56,172 nucleotides of DNA from the NCBI GenBank assembly GCA_030266015.1, contig JAJDHD010000014.1:1-56172 (forward strand), read 5' to 3'. Both the position numbers and the translations under genes were made by a program. Positions 45,308 through 54,071 of this stretch are shown piece after piece (positions within the stretch are counted from its first letter, which is position 1; every line of letters starts with the position of its first letter). The stretch is from Christensenellaceae bacterium OttesenSCG-928-K19. GTDB taxonomy: Bacteria; Bacillota; Clostridia; Christensenellales; Christensenellaceae. Below the pieces are notes generated by a model that saw only the letters and a list, made by a program, of their open reading frames with translations, was not told where the DNA came from and did no database searches.

Positions 45308-46849
45308 ATGGCTAAAAAGGCGTTTATCAGTGTGTTTGACAAAACGGGCGTGGTGGAGTTTGCAAAAAAACTTGTGGAACTGGGGTTTGATATTCTATCC
45401 ACGGGGGGCACGCAGCGTACGCTTACCGAAGCGGGTGTGCAGGTGACAAACGTATCCGACATCACCGGTTTCCCGGAATGTCTGGATGGCAGGGTGAAAA
45501 CACTACATCCTAAAATCCACGCGGGTATACTCGCTATGCGTGGCAACCCGGAGCACATGAAACAACTCAGTGAGCTGGGCGTGGACACCATCGATGTGGT
45601 GGCGGTGAATTTGTACCCGTTTAAGCAAACGGTCAGCAAGCCGGATGTGACGCTGGAAGACGCTATTGAAAATATTGATATAGGCGGGCCGACCATGCTG
45701 CGCGCGGCGGCCAAGAACTGGCAGGATGTTGCCGTGGTTGTGGACGCGGCGGATTATGATACGGTGGTCACAGAGCTGCAAAAGGATGGGGAAGTGTCTA
45801 AAAACACAAAATTCTACCTTGCGGCAAAGGTGTTTGAGAATACTGCGGCGTATGACGCGCTCATCGCAAACTACCTGCGCGCTAAGACGGGCCAGCAGGG
45901 ATTGCCGGAGAAGCTGACCATTACGCTGGAAAAGCAGCAGGGGATGCGCTATGGCGAAAACCCGCACCAGGATGCGGCATTCTACCGCGAGCCGCTCAGT
46001 GTGCCAGGCAGCTTGGCAAACGCCGAGCAGCTCAACGGCAAAGAGCTTTCGTTTAATAATATCAACGACGCGGCAGGCGCGCTGGATACATTGCGTGAGT
46101 TTGACGACACCACGGTGGTGGCGGTGAAGCATGCCAACCCGTGCGGTGTGGGCAGCGCACAGACGGTGCATGAGGCTTATATGAAAGCATACGAGAGCGA
46201 CCCGGTTTCCATTTTTGGCGGTATTGTGGCGGTGAACGCCGAGGTAGATGAAAAGACGGCGGAAGAGATGAGCCGTATCTTTTTGGAGATTGTGATTGCG
46301 CCGTCGTATACCAAAGAAGCGCTTGAAATCCTGTGCCAAAAGAAAAATCTGCGGGTTCTCCGTTTGCCGGATATTTCCGCGCCGCTGCCCGAAAGCGCGT
46401 TCGACGCCAAAAAGGTGCTGGGCGGTATGCTGGTGCAGGATGTTAATCGCAAGCTGCTGGATGGTGAGCTGAAGGTGGTGACGAAGCGCCAGCCCACAGA
46501 AGAAGAACTGGAAACGATGGAATTTGCATTTAAGGTGGTCAAACACGTGAAATCAAACGGTATTGCCATTGCAAAGGATTTGGCAACACTGGGCATTGGG
46601 CCGGGGCAGACCAACCGCATCTGGTCTACACAAATGGCGATTGAGCGCAGCGGCGAGGAAGTAAAGGGTGCTGTTCTTGCGTCGGACGCGTTTTTCCCGT
46701 TTGACGATTGCGTGGAGGAGTGCGCCAAGGCAGGTATCACGGCTATTATACAGCCGGGTGGCAGTGTGCGAGACGAGGATTCCATAAAGAAATGTGATGA
46801 ATATGGCATTGCGATGGTGTTTACCGGAATCAGGCATTTCAAGCATTGA
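45308..46849 (+). CDS. purH: Bifunctional AICAR transformylase / IMP cyclohydrolase
   Basis: Last two steps to IMP; 513 residues, full length. The N-terminal IMP cyclohydrolase domain has [44 protein letters not shown] and NLYPFKQTV. The C-terminal AICAR transformylase domain has [26 protein letters not shown] and [19 protein letters not shown], ending [19 protein letters not shown] precedes the ATG. Confidence 0.98.
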   Translation: MAKKAFISVFDKTGVVEFAKKLVELGFDILSTGGTQRTLTEAGVQVTNVSDITGFPECLDGRVKTLHPKIHAGILAMRGNPEHMKQLSELGVDTIDVVAVNLYPFKQTVSKPDVTLEDAIENIDIGGPTMLRAAAKNWQDVAVVVDAADYDTVVTELQKDGEVSKNTKFYLAAKVFENTAAYDALIANYLRAKTGQQGLPEKLTITLEKQQGMRYGENPHQDAAFYREPLSVPGSLANAEQLNGKELSFNNINDAAGALDTLREFDDTTVVAVKHANPCGVGSAQTVHEAYMKAYESDPVSIFGGIVAVNAEVDEKTAEEMSRIFLEIVIAPSYTKEALEILCQKKNLRVLRLPDISAPLPESAFDAKKVLGGMLVQDVNRKLLDGELKVVTKRQPTEEELETMEFAFKVVKHVKSNGIAIAKDLATLGIGPGQTNRIWSTQMAIERSGEEVKGAVLASDAFFPFDDCVEECAKAGITAIIQPGGSVRDEDSIKKCDEYGIAMVFTGIRHFKH

Positions 46850-46865
46850 GAAAATGGAGAACAAT

Positions 46866-47372
46866 ATGTTAAAAGAAATTGCGACAAACGAATTCAAAGG
46901 CAATCCTTTTTCCATGATTGGCGCAGATTGGATGCTGATTGCGGCGGAAAATGGTGAAAAAGCAAACACCATGACAGCCCAATGGGGCGGCATGGGCTTT
47001 ATGTGGGGCAAGGATGTTGTATATGCCGTTATCCGCCCGTCGCGCTATACCAAAGAGTTTGTGGATACAGCCGGGGCGTTCTCTCTGTGCTTTCCACCTC
47101 CGGATAAATACCGCAAAACAATGGGGTATTTGGGTTCTGTTTCCGGGCGGGATGAGGATAAAATCCAAAAAAGCGGGCTAACACTGGCCTATGCGGACGG
47201 CGTACCATATTTTGAGGAGTCGGACACGGTAATTATAGCGAAGACACTGTATGCGCAGGAGATGGCGGAAGGCAGCTTCCTTGACAACGGGCTTATTGGT
47301 CAATGGTATCCGGAAAAGGACTTTCACACGCTATATATTGCGGAAGTAAGCAAAATACTGGTAAAGGGATAG
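46866..47372 (+). CDS. Flavin reductase-like, FMN-binding protein inside the purine run
   Basis: 168-residue protein of the flavin reductase-like (FMN-binding split barrel) family. Visible marks are NPFSMIGADWMLIAAENGEK, TMTAQWGGMGFMWGKDVVY and VIRPSRYTKEFVDTAGAFSL, the usual FMN-contact strands. The substrate is unknown. It lies 16 bases after purH and 15 before purD on the same strand, so it is co-transcribed with the purine genes, although it is not part of the standard pathway. ATG 46866 has TGGAG upstream; the frame is open from 46794 but overlaps purH. Confidence 0.87.
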   Translation: MLKEIATNEFKGNPFSMIGADWMLIAAENGEKANTMTAQWGGMGFMWGKDVVYAVIRPSRYTKEFVDTAGAFSLCFPPPDKYRKTMGYLGSVSGRDEDKIQKSGLTLAYADGVPYFEESDTVIIAKTLYAQEMAEGSFLDNGLIGQWYPEKDFHTLYIAEVSKILVKG

Positions 47373-47387
47373 AAGGAGAAATAACGT

Positions 47388-48644
47388 TTGAAGAAAGTAT
47401 TGATTGTAGGCGGCGGCGGTAGGGAGCATGCCATTGCGTGGAAGCTGAAGCAAGGAAAAGAGGCGCCGGAGCTATATTGCGCGCCTGGCAACGGCGGCAT
47501 TTCCGATATCGCGACCTGTGTGGACATTGGCGCGACAGAAATAAAAAAAATGGTGGAGTGGGCGAAGGACAATGCCATGGATTTGGTGTTTGTTGCCCCG
47601 GATGACCCGCTGGCACTTGGTATGGTGGATGCGCTCGCCGCAGAGGGAATTCGTGCGTTTGGGCCGTCCAAGGACGCGGCGGAGATCGAAGGCTCCAAGG
47701 CATATTCCAAATGGCTGATGAAAAAATACGGCATTCCCACGGCGGCGTTTGAAGTGTTTGATAATGAAGCGGATGCGCTTGCGTATTTAGAGACCGCGAA
47801 AATGCCGATTGTGGTGAAAGCGGACGGGCTGGCGCTGGGCAAGGGCGTGCTTATATGCAATACGCTTGCTGAAGCGGAAGCGGCAGTGCAAGAGATTATG
47901 GTGGACAAAAAATTTGGCGATGCGGGCAGCCGTGTGGTCATAGAGGAATTCATGGTGGGGCCGGAGGTTTCTGTGCTGGCGTTTTGCGATGGAAAGACCA
48001 TCCTACCTATGCTTTCCGCGCAGGATCACAAGCGTGCGTATGACAATGATGAAGGAAAAAACACGGGAGGCATGGGCACGTTTGCGCCCACGCCTAAGTA
48101 TACGGATGAAGTGCGTACGTTTTGCGAAAAAGAGGTCTTCCAAAAGACGGTGGACGCGCTCAATGCAGAGGGAAGGCCGTTTAAAGGCGTTATTTTCTTC
48201 GGGCTGATGTTGACGGATGAAGGCCCCAAGGTACTGGAATACAATGCGCGACTGGGCGATCCGGAATGCCAGTCAGTCTTTTTGATGATGAAAAACGACC
48301 TGTTGGACATCATCGACGCGGTAATTGATGGGGAACTGGATGAAATAACACTGGAATGGGAACCGGGCAGCGCGGTGTGTGTTGTGATGGCGTCCGGCGG
48401 TTATCCGGGCAGCTATGATAAAGGAATCGAGATTGCCGGGCTTGATGATGTGGATGGTGATGTTGTGGTGTTCCACGCAGGTACGAAAAAAGAAAATGGA
48501 ACATATTACACAAACGGCGGACGTGTGCTGGGCGTGACAGCGCGTGGCGAAGATATTCCGGCGGCGCGGGAAAAGGCGTATGCCAATGTGGAGAAAATTC
48601 ACTTTGACGGTGCACACTACCGCAAAGATATTGGGATAAAATAA
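47388..48644 (+). CDS. purD: Phosphoribosylamine-glycine ligase
   Basis: ATP-grasp ligase making GAR from phosphoribosylamine and glycine; 418 residues. It starts KKVLIVGGGGREHAIAWKL, with APGNGG, the ATP-grasp blocks PIVVKADGLALGKGVLI and VLEYNARLGDPECQ, and GSAVCVVMASGGYPGSYDKG. The start is a TTG at 47388: AAGGAG (47373-47378) is correctly placed and the next in-frame Met comes too late. Last gene of the purine run. Confidence 0.96.
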   Translation: MKKVLIVGGGGREHAIAWKLKQGKEAPELYCAPGNGGISDIATCVDIGATEIKKMVEWAKDNAMDLVFVAPDDPLALGMVDALAAEGIRAFGPSKDAAEIEGSKAYSKWLMKKYGIPTAAFEVFDNEADALAYLETAKMPIVVKADGLALGKGVLICNTLAEAEAAVQEIMVDKKFGDAGSRVVIEEFMVGPEVSVLAFCDGKTILPMLSAQDHKRAYDNDEGKNTGGMGTFAPTPKYTDEVRTFCEKEVFQKTVDALNAEGRPFKGVIFFGLMLTDEGPKVLEYNARLGDPECQSVFLMMKNDLLDIIDAVIDGELDEITLEWEPGSAVCVVMASGGYPGSYDKGIEIAGLDDVDGDVVVFHAGTKKENGTYYTNGGRVLGVTARGEDIPAAREKAYANVEKIHFDGAHYRKDIGIK

Positions 48645-48819
48645 TCTGCAAGCTGTCTGGGAAGGCATAGCATATAGTCTGGTGATCTCGGCGAATTCAG
48701 GATTCAACGTTGGCCACATGACGAGGTGTTTTTTGCATCTGAGCCTCCCCGGGCAACCTGAAACAGCGTAAAAAGCAGCGATTTGGTTTTTGTTTTGCAA
48801 AATCAAAAAAATGATACCA

Positions 48820-48871
48820 AAAATGCTAGATGGTGTGGTATACTGATTGCGGACACAACATCTAGCATTTT
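48820..48871 (+). promoter_or_regulatory. Inverted repeat with an embedded extended -10, upstream of the topoisomerase genes
   Basis: AAAATGCTAGATG (48820-48832) and CATCTAGCATTTT (48859-48871) are a perfect 13-bp inverted repeat with a 26-base centre. The centre holds TGG-TATACT (TATACT at 48839-48844), an extended -10, with GTGTG and CACA near its ends. Repeat arms on both sides of the start site look like an operator or a start-site hairpin. The leader to the gene start would be about 160 bases. The rest of 48645-49009 shows no gene. Confidence 0.6.
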
Positions 48872-49009
48872 GTGTGGTGTGCTATGAGCTGTGGTGATTT
48901 CAGCATAGGGGCTTGCTTGTGCTGGAATTTTTCTGTGGTTTTTGATAGATTGAAAAAGGGAAACGTGGTGCGCGGCTGAGGCTGCCAAAAGCTGCGGTTG
49001 GAGGAAACT

Positions 49010-50977
49010 ATGGTCAAATCTTATACGGCTGACGATATCGAGGTGCTGGAGGGGCTGGACGCCGTTCGGCGGCGTCCGGGTATGTACATTGGTACCACCA
49101 GCTTAAGAGGCCTGCATCATTTGCTGTGGGAGGTTGTGGACAACGCAATTGACGAGGCAGCGAATGGATTTGCGGACAAGGTGAGCGTGACACTGCATCA
49201 GGATAATTCTGTCACGGTGGAGGACAATGGACGCGGCATACCCACGGGGCCGCATCATGAGCTAAAGATATCTGGCGTAGAGGTCGTATTCACGCAGCTT
49301 CATGCGGGTGGCAAGTTCAACAATGAAAATTATGCATATTCGGGCGGTCTGCACGGTGTGGGCGCATCTGTAGTGAATGCGCTCTCCAAATGGCTGAAAG
49401 TTGAAGTCTACCAGGGAGGCAAAATCTACTTTCAGGAATATGACACTAAAGCAGACATAAAAGGCAAGATGCAGGTGGGTAAACCGATTGCGCCCTTAAA
49501 GGAAATTGGCGAGACGAGAAAGCACGGCACAAAAGTGACGTTCCTGCCAGACGACACTGTTTTTGATGAAATAGAGATGAAGTATGACACGGTCAAGCGC
49601 CGCTTGAGGGAGCTGGCCTTTTTAACCAAGGGGCTGAAGATTGAGCTCAGAGACGAGCGCCAGATGGAGCGTGGACGCCCCCAAACCTCTACATATCAGT
49701 TTAATGGTGGCATTGTTGATTTTGTATTGTATCTCAATCGGGACAAATCGCCGCTGCACGAAGCGCCGATTGTAATAGACGGCAGCCGCAATGACATCCT
49801 TGTGGATATTGCCATGCAATATAACGGAAGCTATGCGGAAAATATTTTTTCTTATGTGAATAATATACCGACAACGGAAGGTGGAATGCACGAAACAGGC
49901 TTTAAAGCAGCGCTTACAAAGGTGCTGAACGAATATGCCAGGAGCATGAATATCCTCAAAGAGAAAGACTCAAATCTTGCGGGAGAAGACTTTCGCGAGG
50001 GGCTTTGCGCCGTCATCAATATCAAAATGAAAAATGTGCAGTTTGAGGGGCAGACAAAAACAAAGCTTGGCAATAATGAAGCGCGTGTGGCGGTGGAGGC
50101 CATTGTGAGTGAGCAGCTTACTGCTTACCTGGCAGACCTCAACAATACGCAGGTTGGTACAAAAATATTGGAAAAAGCAGTCGCATCCGCGCGTGTGCGC
50201 GAGGCGGCCCGCAAGGCGAAAAAAATGGAGCGTACCAAAAGCAAACTGGAAAGCACGCCGCTTATTGGCAAGCTGGCTGCCTGCACAGGGCGCGACCCCA
50301 AGCGCAACGAGTTGTTCCTTGTGGAGGGCGACAGCGCGGGGGGCAGTGCAAAGCAGGGCCGCGACAGGCGGTTCCAAGGTATTTTGCCGCTGCGGGGCAA
50401 GCCACTCAATGTGGAAAAAAAGCGCATTGACCAGGTGATGGCAAATGAAGAGTTCCGTTCTATCATCACAGCGCTGGGCGCGGGGTTCGATGATACGTTT
50501 GATCTCAATAGCCTGAAATATGACAAGGTGGTCATTTTATCTGATGCAGACCAGGACGGCGGGCACATCCGCGCAATCCTGATCACATTCTTTTACCGTT
50601 ATTTCAAGGAATTGGTGCTGGATGGGCATCTTTACATCGGCCGCCCGCCGCTTTATAAAATTTCAAAAGGAAAGAAAATTCTTTATGCCTACAACGAAAA
50701 ACAACTGGAAAAAGCGAAGGGCGAGCTGGGCAAAGGCGCGGGGGTGCAGCGGTATAAAGGTCTGGGCGAGATGAATCCGGAGCAGCTTTGGGAGACGACG
50801 ATGGACCCGGCAAGGCGCTCACTTGTGCGCGTTACGATAGACGATCTTGCCGAGGTAGAGGAAATGGTGAGCACGTTGATGGGCGACAATGTGGAGCCGA
50901 GAAAGCAATACATTAGCGAGCACGCAAATTTCAACAAGAAAGATAACTTCGAGGTGCCTAAATATGAGCAAGACTAA
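49010..50977 (+). CDS. Type IIA DNA topoisomerase subunit B (ParE or GyrB)
   Basis: ATPase subunit of topoisomerase IV or gyrase, 655 residues. GHKL ATPase marks: [37 protein letters not shown] and [41 protein letters not shown] and [20 protein letters not shown]. The C-terminus is [20 protein letters not shown] then [18 protein letters not shown] 49010 follows GGAGG. The 3' end overlaps the A subunit gene by 14 bases. The partner lacks a canonical GyrA box, which favours ParE, but a second pair elsewhere would have to be compared. Confidence 0.93.
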   Translation: MVKSYTADDIEVLEGLDAVRRRPGMYIGTTSLRGLHHLLWEVVDNAIDEAANGFADKVSVTLHQDNSVTVEDNGRGIPTGPHHELKISGVEVVFTQLHAGGKFNNENYAYSGGLHGVGASVVNALSKWLKVEVYQGGKIYFQEYDTKADIKGKMQVGKPIAPLKEIGETRKHGTKVTFLPDDTVFDEIEMKYDTVKRRLRELAFLTKGLKIELRDERQMERGRPQTSTYQFNGGIVDFVLYLNRDKSPLHEAPIVIDGSRNDILVDIAMQYNGSYAENIFSYVNNIPTTEGGMHETGFKAALTKVLNEYARSMNILKEKDSNLAGEDFREGLCAVINIKMKNVQFEGQTKTKLGNNEARVAVEAIVSEQLTAYLADLNNTQVGTKILEKAVASARVREAARKAKKMERTKSKLESTPLIGKLAACTGRDPKRNELFLVEGDSAGGSAKQGRDRRFQGILPLRGKPLNVEKKRIDQVMANEEFRSIITALGAGFDDTFDLNSLKYDKVVILSDADQDGGHIRAILITFFYRYFKELVLDGHLYIGRPPLYKISKGKKILYAYNEKQLEKAKGELGKGAGVQRYKGLGEMNPEQLWETTMDPARRSLVRVTIDDLAEVEEMVSTLMGDNVEPRKQYISEHANFNKKDNFEVPKYEQD

Positions 50978-53408
50978 ACAGGTGGATTACAATGAGCATA
51001 TCATAGATACCGCCCTCGACGAGGTGATGCATACCTCCTTCATGACATATGCGGAGTATGTGACGCTGGAGCGTGCATTGCCGCGTGTGGAAGATGGCTT
51101 GAAGCCAGTACAGCGGCGTATTTTGTACACACTGCACGAGCTGGGCATCACGCCGGATAAGCCGTATAAAAAAGCGGCGCGTATTGTGGGCGATTGCCTG
51201 GGCAAATACCACCCACACGGTGACACCAGTGTATATGACGCGATGGTGCGTATGGCGCAGGATTTCTCCATGCGCATGCCATTGGTGGATGGGCACGGCA
51301 ATTTTGGCTCTATTGATGGTGACCCGGCTGCCGCCATGCGTTATACAGAGGCGCGTATGTCGCCGCTGGCGTTGGAAATGCTGCGCGATCTCGATAAAGA
51401 CACAGTACCCTTCCGGCCAAACTTTGACGACACGGAAAACGAACCGGACATGCTGCCCTCACGTTACCCCAACCTGCTGGTGAACGGGGCTTCGGGTATA
51501 GCCGTGGGGCTTGCCACCAATGTGCCGCCACATAATTTAAACGAAGTGGTGAATGGCGTGGTGCACAGGATTGATAATCCGGATTGTACGCTGAAATCGG
51601 TGATGAAATATATCAAGGCACCGGACTTTCCCACGGGCGGCTATGTGCTGGCGGGCGAGGGGCTGCTGCAGGCGTATGAGACAGGCCGCGGCAAGATACA
51701 GGTGCGTGCCAAGGCGCATCTGGAAAAACAAAAAAACGGCAAAACAAGTATTGTGGTTACAGAAATGCCGTATGAAACAAAAAAATCCGGCCTGCTGGAA
51801 AAGATATTCTCTATCAGTGAGGCGAAAAAAGAGATTTTTGGCGCGATTGATGATATTCGCGATGAGTCTGACAGGGAGGGGATGCGTGCCGTCATCGATA
51901 TCAAAAAAGGGCATGACGCGCAAAAGATACTTAATTTACTGTATAAGTACTCTGATTTGCAGACAACATTTGGCATCAACATGATGGTGATTGCGGATGG
52001 CGCGCCCAAGCAGCTTGGGTTGCTGCAAATATTGGATTACTACATCCGCCATCAAAAGAACATTGTGACGCGGCGCACGCAGTATGATCTGGAAAAAGCC
52101 GAAAAGCGCGAGCACATTTTGCTTGGCCTTATTATCGCCGTAAAGAATATTGACAAGGTTATTAAAATCATTCGCGCGGCAAACACGGTGGACGAAGCAA
52201 AGAAAAACCTGATGAAGGAGTTTGAGCTCACGGGTGTGCAGGCGCAGGCGATCCTTGATATGCGGCTGGCACGGCTTACGCACTTGGAAGTGGAAACGCT
52301 GGAAAATGAATATAAGGAAGTAGTTGCGCTTATCAAATACCTGCGCTCCATACTTGATTCGGAGGAAAAACTCGCACAGGTAGTAAAGGATGAGCTTGTT
52401 GCCGTGAAGGATAAATACGCAGACAAACGAAGGTCGGAAATCCTTGGCATGGAAGAAGCGGAAATTGAAGTGGACGAGAGTGAATTTGTCGTATCCGAAG
52501 ACTGCACGGTGGTGTTGTCACGCGGCGGCAACCTGAAGCGCATGACGCAAAAGGCACTGCAAAAGGGGCTGGAGGCAAACGAGATTGAAGAAAAGCACAA
52601 GCCTGCCTTGCTCGTTTCCACCAATACGGCGCAAAAGCTCTATGTTTTCACCAATACTGGTAACCTATACCTGCTACCTGTAACCACTGTGCCTGAGGCG
52701 CGCATCAAGGAAGCGGGAAAATCATTGAATGCGCTGATGACAGGGATTGAACAGGGAGAAGAAATACTGACTATTATCACCAAAGATGATTTTGTTGCCG
52801 GGCTTATGTATTTTGCCACGGAGAGTGGGCTTGTAAAGGCTACACAGATGAGCGAATTTGACGTGAAGAAATCAAAGATCATGGCGTGCGGGCTAAAGCC
52901 GAATGACAAGCTGATCTATGCCCGGCCGGATAACAAGGAAACGCCTAATATGCTGTTTGTTACGTCGGCCGGCATGTCCATTAATTTCAAAAAAACCGAA
53001 ATCTCTGTGATGGGCAGGAGCGGCAAGGGAGTGGGTGCCATCAAGCTGCCGCCCAAGGCGCAGGTGGTATTTGCGGCGCAGATAAACAACGAAAAAGAAG
53101 CGAAAGTAATGCTAATGACGGAAAAGGGATATGCAAAGCAAACGCCGCTTGCCGAGTTTGAAGAACAAGGCAGGAATGGCAAAGGGCTGAAGGCGTATAA
53201 CCTTACGCCGCAGGTGGGTAATATGGTTGCCGGGGCGCTGTTGCTAGAGGAGATTTCCAAAGTCACCTCGGTGCAAAAATCAGGCGATATAAGTAAAATT
53301 GTCAGTGATACAGTGCCTACGGACGCGCGTAACACAAAGGGCGAGCAAGTGGTGTTGGCGCTGATGGGCAATGATGTGGTGAAGCTTTACAAGAATATTT
53401 TTGAGTGA
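50964..53408 (+). CDS. Type IIA DNA topoisomerase subunit A (ParC or GyrA)
   Basis: DNA-cleaving subunit, 814 residues. It has [39 protein letters not shown] with the following DFSMR, and the catalytic Tyr in [12 protein letters not shown]. The first quinolone-region position is Thr (GDTSVYD) where E. coli GyrA has Ser83; the Asp is kept. The coiled-coil gate is about residues 390-480. The beta-pinwheel C-terminal domain has glycine-rich loops [12 protein letters not shown] and [12 protein letters not shown] but no QRRGGKG box, the gyrase hallmark, so topoisomerase IV is more likely than gyrase. It overlaps its partner by 14 bases; a terminator follows. Confidence 0.92.
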   Translation: MSKTKQVDYNEHIIDTALDEVMHTSFMTYAEYVTLERALPRVEDGLKPVQRRILYTLHELGITPDKPYKKAARIVGDCLGKYHPHGDTSVYDAMVRMAQDFSMRMPLVDGHGNFGSIDGDPAAAMRYTEARMSPLALEMLRDLDKDTVPFRPNFDDTENEPDMLPSRYPNLLVNGASGIAVGLATNVPPHNLNEVVNGVVHRIDNPDCTLKSVMKYIKAPDFPTGGYVLAGEGLLQAYETGRGKIQVRAKAHLEKQKNGKTSIVVTEMPYETKKSGLLEKIFSISEAKKEIFGAIDDIRDESDREGMRAVIDIKKGHDAQKILNLLYKYSDLQTTFGINMMVIADGAPKQLGLLQILDYYIRHQKNIVTRRTQYDLEKAEKREHILLGLIIAVKNIDKVIKIIRAANTVDEAKKNLMKEFELTGVQAQAILDMRLARLTHLEVETLENEYKEVVALIKYLRSILDSEEKLAQVVKDELVAVKDKYADKRRSEILGMEEAEIEVDESEFVVSEDCTVVLSRGGNLKRMTQKALQKGLEANEIEEKHKPALLVSTNTAQKLYVFTNTGNLYLLPVTTVPEARIKEAGKSLNALMTGIEQGEEILTIITKDDFVAGLMYFATESGLVKATQMSEFDVKKSKIMACGLKPNDKLIYARPDNKETPNMLFVTSAGMSINFKKTEISVMGRSGKGVGAIKLPPKAQVVFAAQINNEKEAKVMLMTEKGYAKQTPLAEFEEQGRNGKGLKAYNLTPQVGNMVAGALLLEEISKVTSVQKSGDISKIVSDTVPTDARNTKGEQVVLALMGNDVVKLYKNIFE

Positions 53409-53430
53409 CATAGTCGTTAGATGCATACAA

Positions 53431-53462
53431 AAAACCGGCTGCACACAGTGGCTGGTTTTTTA
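53431..53462 (+). terminator. Terminator after the topoisomerase A gene
   Basis: AAAACCGGCTG pairs with a GTGGCTGGTTTT arm (a few G-T pairs), followed by TTTTTTAT. From here to 53767 I see no gene, only an AT-rich stretch near 53640-53750 that probably holds the promoter of the next operon (TGG-TAAAAT at about 53710-53718). Confidence 0.75.
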
Positions 53463-53767
53463 TATGTGTTGGTAGCTTAGCTTTGCGCCTTTATAGATCA
53501 GCGGACGCATTTTGTAACACTGGAGGCAGGTTGCCGGGTGGAGTGATCGCCCTGCACATATATTGTCTTCGTACAACCATACTGTTGTGCCGCTGTCATT
53601 ACTCTGCTTTTCCCGCTAGCCTGTTTTATGTATACAACAAAAAGCGAAAGAAATGGGCAAGTGTTTTATATTAATTTTACCGCATATCCTTTATATTCGC
53701 ATGGTAATATGGTAAAATATTTACAGTGTATGATTAAAAATACGGATGCGGAAGCGAGGGGCAAGGC

Positions 53768-54058
53768 ATGGAGCAGTCCAAATTGAAATCAAAAGAGCTG
53801 GATGCATTGTTTGAAGGGATTATGACGCTGAAGACAGAGCAGGAGTGTTATCAGTTTTTTGAAGACCTTTGCACGGTGAATGAGCTGAACGCGATAGCAC
53901 AGCGGTTTAAGGTGGCAAACATGTTGAATGGCAAAAAGACGACACATGCTATTGCGGAGGAAACGGGCGCATCCACTGCGACAATTTCGCGTGTGAATCG
54001 TTGCCTGCATTATGGCATGGGCGGCTATGGGATTGTGATTGAACGACTGAAGAAATGA
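53768..54058 (+). CDS. yerC: YerC/YecD-family TrpR-like repressor
   Basis: 96-residue DNA-binding protein of the TrpR superfamily, YerC/YecD type. Marks: ELDALFEGIMTLKTEQECYQ, FFEDLCTVNELNAIAQRF and the helix-turn-helix IAEETGASTATISRVNRCLH. In Bacillus subtilis yerC also lies near pcrA, as here. The target genes and ligand are not established for the family. GAGGGGCAAGGC precedes the ATG. pcrA follows after 13 bases, so the two are probably co-transcribed. Confidence 0.9.
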   Translation: MEQSKLKSKELDALFEGIMTLKTEQECYQFFEDLCTVNELNAIAQRFKVANMLNGKKTTHAIAEETGASTATISRVNRCLHYGMGGYGIVIERLKK

Positions 54059-54071
54059 TGGGAGAAATGGC

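Noticed and set aside
45503-46546. 347-codon minus-strand frame inside purH
   Set aside because: Antisense shadow of purH, with no start site and no known motif.
53483-53674. 63-codon plus-strand frame between the topoisomerase terminator and yerC
   Set aside because: It has no ribosome site and a composition unlike a protein; it lies in an AT-rich intergenic region.
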